Assembly: GCF_029626155.1 (NCBI RefSeq)
Contig: NZ_JARUBL010000001.1
Coordinates: 5,980,501 to 6,044,500, forward strand
DNA from: Solwaraspora sp. WMMD1047
Lineage (GTDB): Bacteria > Actinomycetota > Actinomycetes > Mycobacteriales > Micromonosporaceae
Direction of reading: 5' to 3'
Length of the DNA: 64,000 nt
Under the pieces are notes generated by a model. That model was not told where the DNA came from. It saw only the letters and a program-made list of their open reading frames with translations, and made no database searches. Made by a program: the position numbers and the translations under genes. Numbering within the stretch: the stretch's first letter is position 1; each line of letters opens with the position of its first letter. This document shows positions 43,988 through 52,066 of this stretch, one piece after another.

Positions 43988-44563
43988 TCACTCGATGCTG
44001 TAGCCGCTGAGACGCCAGCCGTCCGCGACGAGACGCAGGGTGCAGTAGACGGTGTGGTGCGTCTCGGTGTCGCGCCAGCCGTCGCGGCCGACCGGCGAGG
44101 CGGAGACGAGCACGGCACGGTGGGTCTCCTGGTCGCCGTCGGGGCCAAGCGCGTCTCCGGCGTACGGATGGAGACGCACCTGCGTGCGGACCTGGTGTTG
44201 GGTCCACCGCTGCCACCGGGGACTCGGCCGGTGGGTGGAGACGTCGGCGACGGCCCCGGTGAGCGTCTCGTCGAGATAGGCGATCGCCCGCCGGTAGGCA
44301 TCCGTGGGTCCGGCGTCGGTTGTCGTGTCGACGGTGTGCACCGTCTCGGCGAAGGCCCGGCAGACCGCGTCGGGATCGCGATAGTCGATCTTCTGGTCGG
44401 CAACCGGTCTCGGTGTCTCGACGACCCGAGGCCGCGACGAGACGGCCTGCATCGGCGACGAGGGCTCGCCGGTTGCGGCGAGCAGGACGCCACCTGCGGC
44501 GAGGAGCACGACGACCACGGCTGCGATGAGCATGGCCACTGGTCCGCGTTGGGCTGAGGTCAT
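43988..44563 (-). CDS. Bitopic T4SS-associated protein, NTF2-like
   Basis: This 191-residue protein has an N-terminal membrane segment (VAMLIAAVVVVLLAAGGVLL) and an extracytoplasmic region ending THHTVYCTLRLVADGWRLSG, typical of NTF2-like/VirB8-type domains. It is co-transcribed with the wall hydrolase and divergent from the T4SS operon, so it is a likely accessory of the channel. A longer Pro/Arg-rich N-terminus (to 44686) is open but less likely. Confidence 0.6.
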   Translation of the reverse strand: MTSAQRGPVAMLIAAVVVVLLAAGGVLLAATGEPSSPMQAVSSRPRVVETPRPVADQKIDYRDPDAVCRAFAETVHTVDTTTDAGPTDAYRRAIAYLDETLTGAVADVSTHRPSPRWQRWTQHQVRTQVRLHPYAGDALGPDGDQETHRAVLVSASPVGRDGWRDTETHHTVYCTLRLVADGWRLSGYSIE

Positions 44564-44725
44564 ACGGGTCACGGTCGGGCCGGCTGGTTGGCGGCGGCGT
44601 TGCCGTAGCGCCCGTAGCGGGGGCGGCAACGGGTTCGGCACCGGTAGCGGTGCCGCCGGCCCGCGAGCGTCGCGTGCAGCGGCCACCCTCCCCGGGTGGC
44701 CGCGTCTTCCTGATTGGAGCGCGAG

Positions 44726-45046
44726 ATGCTGGTCAAGCTGTTCGTCGCGGCGCAGGTGCTCGTCGCGCCCACGCCCGAACCTTCTTCCGGTGTGGTGGAT
44801 CTGAATCCGCCGCCGGTCGTGCCGCCCGGCATGGACGAGGTGTCGACCACCTTCCTGAGCTGGGGCAAGTGGACGTTGATGGTGGCCGGGGTGCTCGGCT
44901 TCATGATCTGCGCCGGCATGATGATCATCGGCCGGCGGAACCGGTCGCAGACGGCGGTCGACGGGGCGGCGGGGGTGCCGTGGGTGCTCGCCGGTCTGGC
45001 GTTGACGACGCTGGCGGCGGGGATCGCCGGGGTGGTGCTGTCATGA
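44726..45046 (+). CDS. Small two-pass membrane protein of the T4SS operon
   Basis: This 106-residue protein has an N-terminal hydrophobic stretch (LVKLFVAAQVLVA), a Pro-rich segment and two membrane segments (WTLMVAGVLGFMICAGMMII and VLAGLALTTLAAGIAGVVL). The topology resembles VirB2/TrbC-type pilins or VirB3-like proteins. The ATG at 44726 has GGAG six bases upstream. It is the first gene of the plus-strand operon and overlaps the next by 4 bp. Confidence 0.6.
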   Translation: MLVKLFVAAQVLVAPTPEPSSGVVDLNPPPVVPPGMDEVSTTFLSWGKWTLMVAGVLGFMICAGMMIIGRRNRSQTAVDGAAGVPWVLAGLALTTLAAGIAGVVLS

Positions 45047-45819
45047 AGGGCTACCGGGGTCGTCGGCGCGCGCCTCGCCGCCGCGGCGTGATCGTGCTGA
45101 TCGTGGTCGTGGTGTGCGCCCTGCTGGTCGCAGCTCTGTTGGTGGCGAGGTCGGCGGGGCGCAGTTCCGGCGGGCCGGCGGACCGGGCGGGCACGGCGGT
45201 GGTCGTGGAGATCCCGCCACCGTCGGCCATGTCCGCGACCGCCACCGGGCCGGCTCGGGAACCGGTTGGCTGGCCGGCGGACCTGCGCTGGACCGCCGTC
45301 GCGGGTCTGCCGTTGCCGGTCTCGGCGACGGTCGGCCCGCGGGACCTCTCCGGTGGACGGGCACGGGGGTTCGCCATCGGGCAGGCCGGCGCGATGTTGG
45401 CCGTGGTGCACCTGGTCGTACGGACCAGCCCGCAGGTGGGTCCGGCCGTGTTCGGACCGACGCTGCGCGAGCAGGTCGTCGGACCGGACGCCGCCTCGTA
45501 CGCCGAAGCGGTGCACGGGGACTACGAGGCGCAGCGGGAGCAACTCCTGCTGCCGCCCGGTGAACCGCTGGGCCGGATCTACGGCTCGATCACCGGGTTA
45601 CGCGTCGACTCGTACTCCGATGATGCCGCGTCGTTGCGGCTGCTGATCGAGGCACCCGGCCGGGACGGCGGGATCGAACGGGCGGCGACGGTCGTGCAGG
45701 TCGCCTGGTCGGGCGGCGACTGGAAGCTGGTCGCGCCGCCACAGGGCGACTGGTCGACGGTGCGCGCTCCGGTACCCGCCGACCGGGTGGGCGACTACCC
45801 GCCGATACCGGGGAGGTAG
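45043..45819 (+). CDS. Bitopic T4SS-associated protein
   Basis: This 258-residue protein has a very basic start (MKGYRGRRRAPRRRG), a membrane segment (VIVLIVVVVCALLVAALLVA, about 16-35) and a ~200-residue outer domain. It ends GDWKLVAPPQGDWS, the tail pattern of NTF2/VirB8-like conjugation proteins in Gram-positive elements. The ATG overlaps the preceding stop by 4 bp. It may be the VirB8/TcpC counterpart. Confidence 0.6.
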   Translation: MKGYRGRRRAPRRRGVIVLIVVVVCALLVAALLVARSAGRSSGGPADRAGTAVVVEIPPPSAMSATATGPAREPVGWPADLRWTAVAGLPLPVSATVGPRDLSGGRARGFAIGQAGAMLAVVHLVVRTSPQVGPAVFGPTLREQVVGPDAASYAEAVHGDYEAQREQLLLPPGEPLGRIYGSITGLRVDSYSDDAASLRLLIEAPGRDGGIERAATVVQVAWSGGDWKLVAPPQGDWSTVRAPVPADRVGDYPPIPGR

Positions 45820-45821
45820 TC

Positions 45822-47105
45822 GTGTGCGAGATCTGGGACCTGGGTTGTCCAGTTCGGGAACGAGCCGCCGAGGAGGTCGCCGACTCCGTGGTCGGCCGGC
45901 TCGCCGACATGATCGCCGACGCGCAATCGGCCCTCATCACGTCGACTATCACCTGGTGGCTGCAACTGCCGCCGGTCGACGTCGAAGCCGCGCCCGCCGT
46001 GCGGACGCTGCAGGAGTGGATGCTGCCGTTCGCCCTGGTGATCGCAGTCGGCGGCACGCTCTGGCAGTCCCTGATGCTGATCCTGAGCCGCCGGGGCGAG
46101 CCACTGATCGCCGTGGTCAAAGGGCTGTTCACCACCGTGATCTGGGGCGCGGTGAGCGTGACCGGCGTCCACCTGCTGCTGCAGGGCGGTGAGGCGTACA
46201 CGGAGTGGGTGCTCACCCACGGCCTGGGCTGCGACCCGGGCCTCGGGCAGGACGCCGAGTGCAAGACCGACGCCCTGGCCGGGCGGATGCAGATAATGCT
46301 CGCACCCGCCGGTCCGAACCTCGCCAGCATCCTGATCGTCACCGTCGGGATGGTGGTGCTGGCCGCCACGGTGACGCAGGCGATCCTGCTGCTGTTCCGC
46401 AGCGGGGCCATCCTGATCCTCGCCGGGCTGTTACAGCTCGCCGCGAGCGGCACGTTCACGGCGGCCACATCGAACTGGCTCCGGCGGGTGCTCGGCTGGC
46501 TGCTGGCGCTGGTGTTCTACGAGCCGTTCGCGGCCACCTGTTACGCGGTCGGGTTCATGCTGATCGGCGACCGGGAGAACACCGACATCGCGACCTGGTT
46601 CACCGGGGTCGGGATGCTTGGGCTGTCGCTGGTGGCGTTGCCGGCGATGATGCGATTCTTCAACTGGACCGTGGGTTCCGTGCAGATCTCGGGCAACTCG
46701 GCGGGGATGGTCGCCGCTGCCGGCGCGGCCGGGATGCACGCGATCGCGTCCCGGCGCGGCGTGGGCGGGTTGGGCGCCATCGACTACGCCCGCGACCTGG
46801 ACGCCCACCGACCGGCCGCTGCCGGGACCGGGTCGGGACCCGGGTCGGCCCGGTCGACGCCGCCGGTCTTCACCGGTCCCGTGCCGGCCCCGGCGACGGC
46901 CTCCAGCACATCCACCACTGCCGCCTCGACGGCGAGCACGACGGCGTCGACGTCAGCCGCCGCTGGCGCGGCCGCAAGCTCAGGAGCAGCGGCGGCAGGA
47001 CCCGCCGGTGCGGTTGTCGCCGGCGCCGTGGTGGCCGGCAAGGTCGTCACCAGTTCCACCCGGTCCGCCGGTGGTGCCGCGACGCGGGCCACCGAGGGCG
47101 GGTGA
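45822..47105 (+). CDS. VirB6/TrbL-like multi-pass membrane protein
   Basis: This 427-residue protein has six or more membrane segments between about residues 65 and 300 (for example WMLPFALVIAVGGTLWQSLM and ASILIVTVGMVVLAATVTQA). A low-complexity Ala/Thr/Ser-rich cytoplasmic or outer tail follows (residues ~330-427). TrbL/VirB6 proteins form the inner-membrane channel of T4SS. The start is GTG 45822, two bases after the previous stop, and the end overlaps the next gene as GTGA. Confidence 0.75.
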   Translation: MCEIWDLGCPVRERAAEEVADSVVGRLADMIADAQSALITSTITWWLQLPPVDVEAAPAVRTLQEWMLPFALVIAVGGTLWQSLMLILSRRGEPLIAVVKGLFTTVIWGAVSVTGVHLLLQGGEAYTEWVLTHGLGCDPGLGQDAECKTDALAGRMQIMLAPAGPNLASILIVTVGMVVLAATVTQAILLLFRSGAILILAGLLQLAASGTFTAATSNWLRRVLGWLLALVFYEPFAATCYAVGFMLIGDRENTDIATWFTGVGMLGLSLVALPAMMRFFNWTVGSVQISGNSAGMVAAAGAAGMHAIASRRGVGGLGAIDYARDLDAHRPAAAGTGSGPGSARSTPPVFTGPVPAPATASSTSTTAASTASTTASTSAAAGAAASSGAAAAGPAGAVVAGAVVAGKVVTSSTRSAGGAATRATEGG

Positions 47106-48598
47106 ACGCCGTGACGCCGAACGCGACGGCCGAGCCGCGCAGCTACGGAGGCTGGCGGCGGGCCCGTGGGATGGGGCTGATGGGGCTCGGCTTCGGCCAG
47201 ACCATGGGCGTACTCGCCGCCGTCATCGCCGCACTGATCACCGTCACGGTGAACCTCAAGGCGCTCATCGTCGTCGGGCCGCTCTGCCTCGCGGTGGCCG
47301 CCGGGAACCTCGTACGGTGGGATGGGGTTTCCCTCGCGCAGGCGCTGCTGCGCTGGTCGCGGTGGACGGCCGGCGTCGGGCGCGGCCAGACCAGCTTTCG
47401 CGGCGGGGTGATGGCTGTCGGCGAGCACGCCTGGCAGCTTCCTGGGGTGCTCGCCCCGACCGTGTTGCTCGACGTCGAGGACGAGCGCGGCGAACGGTAC
47501 GGGGTGGTGTGGCACCGCCGGATCGGAACGATGACCGTGACGCTGCGCTGCGCCGCCCAGTCGACCTGGCTGGCCGACCCGGACGCCGCGAACGCCTGGG
47601 TGGCCAACTGGGGTGGCTGGCTCGCCGGTCTCGGCCACGTACCGATCGTGCGTTGGGTGGCCGTCACGGTGGACACCGCCCCCGACTCGGGCCGCCGGTT
47701 GTCCGACTATGTGCACGGTCGGCTGGCGCCGGATGGGCCAGCTGCCGCCGTACGTGTGCTGGAACAGCTTGTGGCGACGGCGCCGCGCGCCGCCGCGGAC
47801 GTCCAGACCACGGTGTCCATCACCTTCGACCCGGGGATGTCCGCGTCCCGACCGAGGACCATGCCGGACCGGCTCGCCGAGGTAGACCAGGCGCTGCCGG
47901 GGCTGCGCGATTCGCTCGCCGGCTGCGGCCTGACCGTCCTCGGCACCGCCAGCGCCACCCAGCTCGCCGGAATGGTCCGCGGCGCCTTCGACCCGGCGTC
48001 TCGCGCCGAGATCGGCCGCCTGCTCGACATCGCCACCGCCGGGGACCTGCTCGGCTGGGAGAACGCCGGCCCGGTCGCCGCCGACGAACATCGCGACCGG
48101 TACGAGCACGACGGCGCGGTCAGTGTGAGCTGGGCGTGGCACGAGGCGCCCCGGCAACCCGTCACCCACGACGTCCTGGCCCGGCTGCTCGCGCCCGGCC
48201 AGTTTCCGCGCCGGGTCAGCCTGCTCTACCGGCCGCTGACCGCCGGGCAGGCGGCTGCGGAGGTGGAGCGGCAGGTCAACGCGGCGCAGTTCCGGGCCGC
48301 GTACCGGCGGGCCCGCCGGCTCGACCCCACCGCTCGGGACGTCGCCGACCAGGAACAGGCGGTCGCGGCGGCCCGGGAGGAGGCGCTCGGCGCCGGCGTC
48401 GGACTGGTGAGCCTTTGGGTGACCAGCACCGTGCTCGACCCGGCCGACCTGGGTCGGGCCGTCGCCGACGTCGAGGCCCGCGCGGACACCTGCAAGATCC
48501 GGCTCCGCCGCCTCTGGGCCTCGCAGTCCACTGGGTTCGCCGTCACCCTCCCCGCTGGCATATGCCCGCCGGTGCTCGCCGGCCACTGGCCGCACTGA
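47102..48598 (+). CDS. SCO6880-family conjugation protein
   Basis: This 498-residue protein has two adjacent membrane segments near the N-terminus (GLGFGQTMGVLAAVIAALIT and VGPLCLAVAAGNLV), as in PrgI-like/SCO6880 proteins of actinobacterial T4SS. The rest is a soluble region resembling the N-terminal domain of VirB4 proteins (RRVSLLYRPLTAGQAAAEVE, then AQFRAAYRRARR). It appears to be the half of VirB4 that in other systems precedes the ATPase domain, encoded separately next to it. The start GTG overlaps the previous stop. Confidence 0.7.
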   Translation: MNAVTPNATAEPRSYGGWRRARGMGLMGLGFGQTMGVLAAVIAALITVTVNLKALIVVGPLCLAVAAGNLVRWDGVSLAQALLRWSRWTAGVGRGQTSFRGGVMAVGEHAWQLPGVLAPTVLLDVEDERGERYGVVWHRRIGTMTVTLRCAAQSTWLADPDAANAWVANWGGWLAGLGHVPIVRWVAVTVDTAPDSGRRLSDYVHGRLAPDGPAAAVRVLEQLVATAPRAAADVQTTVSITFDPGMSASRPRTMPDRLAEVDQALPGLRDSLAGCGLTVLGTASATQLAGMVRGAFDPASRAEIGRLLDIATAGDLLGWENAGPVAADEHRDRYEHDGAVSVSWAWHEAPRQPVTHDVLARLLAPGQFPRRVSLLYRPLTAGQAAAEVERQVNAAQFRAAYRRARRLDPTARDVADQEQAVAAAREEALGAGVGLVSLWVTSTVLDPADLGRAVADVEARADTCKIRLRRLWASQSTGFAVTLPAGICPPVLAGHWPH

Positions 48599-48627
48599 CC
48601 GGTTCTTTTCCGAAGGAGTGCCCTCCC

Positions 48628-50076
48628 ATGCGTATTTCCCCTGTAGACCCCCCTGGGCCGGTGCCGCCGGCGTGGGGCTGGCGCCACCGAGGCGCCGGCC
48701 GAGCCGTGCACGTCGCCGCCGGCGTCGAATACCAGGCCACCACCGCGCAGGCCGCCGGCCTGTACCCGTTCACCGCCGGCAGCGGCTCCCCGCTGCTCGG
48801 CGTGCCCATCGGGCGGCACCAGTTGTGGGGCGAGTCCGTGCTGCTCGACCCGTTCGAGTGGCTGACCGCCGGCCTGATCACCAACACCGGCATGTTCGTC
48901 CTCGGCCAACCCGGCGCCGGCAAATCGGCACTGGCCAAGCGCCTGGTCACCGGGATGACCGGCACCGGCGCCCAGGCCCTCATCCTCGGCGACACCAAAC
49001 CCGACTACACCCCACTGGTACGGAGACTCGGCGGGCAGGTCATCCGGGTCGGCCGCGGTCTGGACCGGATCAACCCGCTCGACGCCGGCCCGCTCGGCGC
49101 CGCCCTGACCCGGATGAGCGGCCCCGACGCGGACCAGCTCCGACTGGAGGTACGCGGACGCCGGCTCACCCTGCTCGTCGCGTTGTGCACCCTGGTCCGC
49201 GACGGCGGCCGGGTCAGCAATGCCGAAGAGGTCATCCTCGGCCGGGCGGTCGACCTGCTCGCCGAACGGCAACCCACCGACCCGGTCATCCCCGACGTAC
49301 TCGCCCTGCTCGAACAGGGCCCCGATCGGATACGGGCCGCCGCCCGCGCCACCGGCCAGGCCGACTACCGGCGCCGGGTCGACGACCTGGTCGCCACCCT
49401 GCGGCTGCTCTGCGACGGCACCCTCGCCGGAGTATTCGACGCCGCCACCTCCACCCCGATCGACCTGGCGGCACCAGCGGTCAGCGTCGACATCTCCCGG
49501 GTCGCCGCCGCCGGAGACCGCCTGGTAGCCGCCGCCATGCTCTCCACCTGGTCCTACGGGTACGCCGTCATCGACGCCGCCGCCGTGCTCGCCGAACACC
49601 GGCTCGCCCCCCGGCGCCGGTTCCTCGCCGTGATGGACGAACTCTGGCGAGCCCTACGCGGCGCACCCGGCCTGGTCGAACCGGCCGATGCGCTGACCCG
49701 GCTGTCCCGCAACCTCGGCGTCGCGCAGATCATGCTCACCCACAGCCTCGACGACCTGGAGGCCCTGGCCAGCGACGCCGACCGGGCCAAGGGCCGGGGC
49801 ATGGCCGAACGGTGCGCCATCAAGGTCCTCGCCGCCCTGCCGGCCCGCGAACTCGACCGGGTCGGCCGGATCGTCCGCCTCACCGGACCCGAACGGGACA
49901 TGGTCAGCTCCTGGGCCGCACCGGAAGCCCTGGTTCCCGCCGCCACCCACCCCGGACGGGGCCGCTACCTGATCAAGACCGGAGAACGCGCCGGTACGCC
50001 GGTCGCGCTGCACCTCGTCGGCGACGAGCACGCCCTCTACGACACCGACATGGCGGTCCGGGCGGGTGCCCGATGA
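48628..50076 (+). CDS. VirB4-like T4SS ATPase
   Basis: This 482-residue P-loop ATPase has Walker A GQPGAGKS (93-100) and ALILGDTKPDYTPLVRRLGG. A Walker B (FLAVMDELWRALRG) precedes an RLSRNLGVAQIMLTHSLDD sensor-like region, a layout typical of VirB4/TraC. It powers assembly or substrate movement at the inner membrane. The ATG at 48628 follows AAGGAG; the longer frame upstream is a shadow. It overlaps the VirD4-like gene as ATGA. Confidence 0.8.
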   Translation: MRISPVDPPGPVPPAWGWRHRGAGRAVHVAAGVEYQATTAQAAGLYPFTAGSGSPLLGVPIGRHQLWGESVLLDPFEWLTAGLITNTGMFVLGQPGAGKSALAKRLVTGMTGTGAQALILGDTKPDYTPLVRRLGGQVIRVGRGLDRINPLDAGPLGAALTRMSGPDADQLRLEVRGRRLTLLVALCTLVRDGGRVSNAEEVILGRAVDLLAERQPTDPVIPDVLALLEQGPDRIRAAARATGQADYRRRVDDLVATLRLLCDGTLAGVFDAATSTPIDLAAPAVSVDISRVAAAGDRLVAAAMLSTWSYGYAVIDAAAVLAEHRLAPRRRFLAVMDELWRALRGAPGLVEPADALTRLSRNLGVAQIMLTHSLDDLEALASDADRAKGRGMAERCAIKVLAALPARELDRVGRIVRLTGPERDMVSSWAAPEALVPAATHPGRGRYLIKTGERAGTPVALHLVGDEHALYDTDMAVRAGAR

Positions 50077-51899
50077 CCGGCCTCCACGGCCAGCGGCCGG
50101 TCCAGCCCGGCAGCGCCGCCGGCGGATACCCGCTCGCTCCCTGGCTGATCCTCACCGGCTTCGCCGGCGGCGGCGCCCTGCTGTGGCTCGCCTGGCTCGC
50201 CGGGCGCGTGGCCATCGTCCTGTCTGGAGACGACTGGGTCGGTCCCGGGTTCGGGTGGGAGTTCACCGGTGACCTGTTCCATCGGCGGTGGGAGCGGCTG
50301 TGGCCCGGGGTGCCGCCGGTGCGGGTCGGGGTGGTTTTCGTGCTGCTGCTCGCCGCTGTGGTCGTACCCGTGGGGTGGGGTTGGGTGTGGTGGCAGGCTC
50401 GCCGGCCCCGGGCCGACGACCCGCTGCCGTCGCTTGCCGACGCCCGCGACCTCGGCGAGCTCACCGGAGCTGCGGCGGTCCGCCGGGCCCAACGGCTGCG
50501 GCCCGGGCTCGCCGGCCTCGCCGCCGACGCAGTCCCGCCCACGGCGGTCGGCGTGGCCCTTGGGCGGCTCGTCACCAGGCACCGCCGACAGAGGCCGGTG
50601 CTCCGGTCGAGCTGGGAGGATGTCCTGCTCGCCATCATGGCGCCCCGGGCTGGCAAGACCACCGCGCTCGCCGTACCGCCGGTCCTGGACGCACCCGGCG
50701 CGGTACTGGCCACCTCGAATCGCTCCGATGTCTGGGCCACCACGAACCGGGCGCGGGCCCGAGTCGGCACCGTCTGGCTGTTCGACCCGCAGAACATCAC
50801 CCGCCAACCCCAGCGGCTCTGGTGGGACCCGCTCGCCGGCATCAGCGGCGCCGAAGAGGCCGGACGCCTCGCCGACCACTTCATCCAGGAGATCCGCGGC
50901 ACCGGATCGTCCGACCCGTTCTGGCCACTGGCCGCCGGTGATCTGCTCACCTGCCTCTTCCTCGCCGCCGCGGGCACCGGCGGAACGTTGGCCGACGTGC
51001 AGGCGTGGCTCACCGACGTCGCCAACCGCGAGCCCGTCACCCTGCTCCGGGCCGCCGGCTATCCCCAGGCCGCCCGGTCATTGGCCGGGCGGCAGGCCGG
51101 CGCCCCGGAAACCCGCGACGGCGTCTACGAGACCGCGCGCACCGCCGCCCGCTGCCTCGCCGACCCCGACATCATGGCGTGGGTAACCCCCAGCCCTGGC
51201 CTACCCGCCCTGCAGGCAGCGGCGCTGCCCGCCAGCCGGGACACCCTCTACCTGCTCAGCAAGGAAGGCTCCGGCGCCGCCGCGCCGCTCGTCGCCGCTC
51301 TCACCGACACCGTTTTCCGCGCCGGCGTCGCCCGGGCCGAAGCTGCCGGCGGCCGGATCGACCCGCCGCTGCTCGCCGTCCTCGACGAGGCCGCGAACAT
51401 CTGCAAGATCTCCGACCTGCCGCAGCTCTACAGCCATCTCGGCGGCCGGGCCATCATCCCGATCACCATCATCCAGAACCTTGCCCAGGGCCAGGGCGTC
51501 TGGGGCGAACGCGGCATGGCCGCCCTCTGGTCGGCCGCCACCATCAAGCTCATCGGCGCCGGCCTCGACGACGCGCGCCACGCCGACGACATCTCCCGGC
51601 TCATCGGCGACCACGACGTCGCCACCACCTCGGTCAGCAGGGACGGCAACGGCCACCGCAGCTACTCCACCAGCCCGCACCGTCGCCGGATCCTGGAACC
51701 CGGCGACCTGCGCTCCCTCCCCCGAGGCCGGGCCATCCTGCTCGCGACCGGCGCTCGGGCCGCCATGATCGAGCTGATGCCGTGGTACGCCGGCCCGCAC
51801 GCCGACACCATCACCGCCGACACCGCCGCCAGCGTCGACGCGATCACCCGGAACGCTCGTGCCACCTTCGACGGGGACATCTTCGGCGGTACGGCATGA
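50073..51899 (+). CDS. VirD4/TraG-like coupling ATPase
   Basis: This 608-residue protein has two N-terminal membrane segments (about 22-50 and 84-106). Its P-loop reads APRAGKTT (190-197), replacing the first Gly of the Walker A. SNRSDVWATT follows, then a Walker B LLAVLDEAANI and a TraM-recognition-like region (AIIPITIIQNLAQGQG). Coupling proteins select DNA-protein substrates and pump them into the T4SS channel. Coupled to its neighbours by 4-bp overlaps on both sides. Confidence 0.8.
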   Translation: MTGLHGQRPVQPGSAAGGYPLAPWLILTGFAGGGALLWLAWLAGRVAIVLSGDDWVGPGFGWEFTGDLFHRRWERLWPGVPPVRVGVVFVLLLAAVVVPVGWGWVWWQARRPRADDPLPSLADARDLGELTGAAAVRRAQRLRPGLAGLAADAVPPTAVGVALGRLVTRHRRQRPVLRSSWEDVLLAIMAPRAGKTTALAVPPVLDAPGAVLATSNRSDVWATTNRARARVGTVWLFDPQNITRQPQRLWWDPLAGISGAEEAGRLADHFIQEIRGTGSSDPFWPLAAGDLLTCLFLAAAGTGGTLADVQAWLTDVANREPVTLLRAAGYPQAARSLAGRQAGAPETRDGVYETARTAARCLADPDIMAWVTPSPGLPALQAAALPASRDTLYLLSKEGSGAAAPLVAALTDTVFRAGVARAEAAGGRIDPPLLAVLDEAANICKISDLPQLYSHLGGRAIIPITIIQNLAQGQGVWGERGMAALWSAATIKLIGAGLDDARHADDISRLIGDHDVATTSVSRDGNGHRSYSTSPHRRRILEPGDLRSLPRGRAILLATGARAAMIELMPWYAGPHADTITADTAASVDAITRNARATFDGDIFGGTA

Positions 51900-52066
51900 C
51901 CGAGTCCTGGGTGGAGGCTGTCTTTGCCGACCTGCAGCGCCAGATCGATGTCCTCACCGACCGGTTGGACGCGCTCCCTTGCGGCGGCTGCCCCGGGCAT
52001 GCATGCGCCGCGACGCGGGCGGACCGTGATGGGCCGCATCCAGACCAGGACCGCGGCGATGGCTGA
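51896..52066 (+). CDS. Small 56-residue protein
   Basis: A short helix (ESWVEAVFADLQRQIDVLTD) precedes a Cys/His cluster (CGGCPGHAC). The ATG at 51896 overlaps the VirD4-like stop as ATGA, and the frame ends in the start region of the primase-like gene, a tight packing that supports it being real. The cysteines could bind zinc. Role unknown. Confidence 0.55.
   Translation: MTESWVEAVFADLQRQIDVLTDRLDALPCGGCPGHACAATRADRDGPHPDQDRGDG

Noticed and set aside
46205-52066. Very long overlapping frames (for example 48618-51899 and 47008-50076) with translations through neighbouring genes.
   Set aside because: Their upstream parts are Arg/Pro-rich shadows of other genes; internal starts at 47102, 48628 and 50073 have ribosome-binding sites or overlaps.
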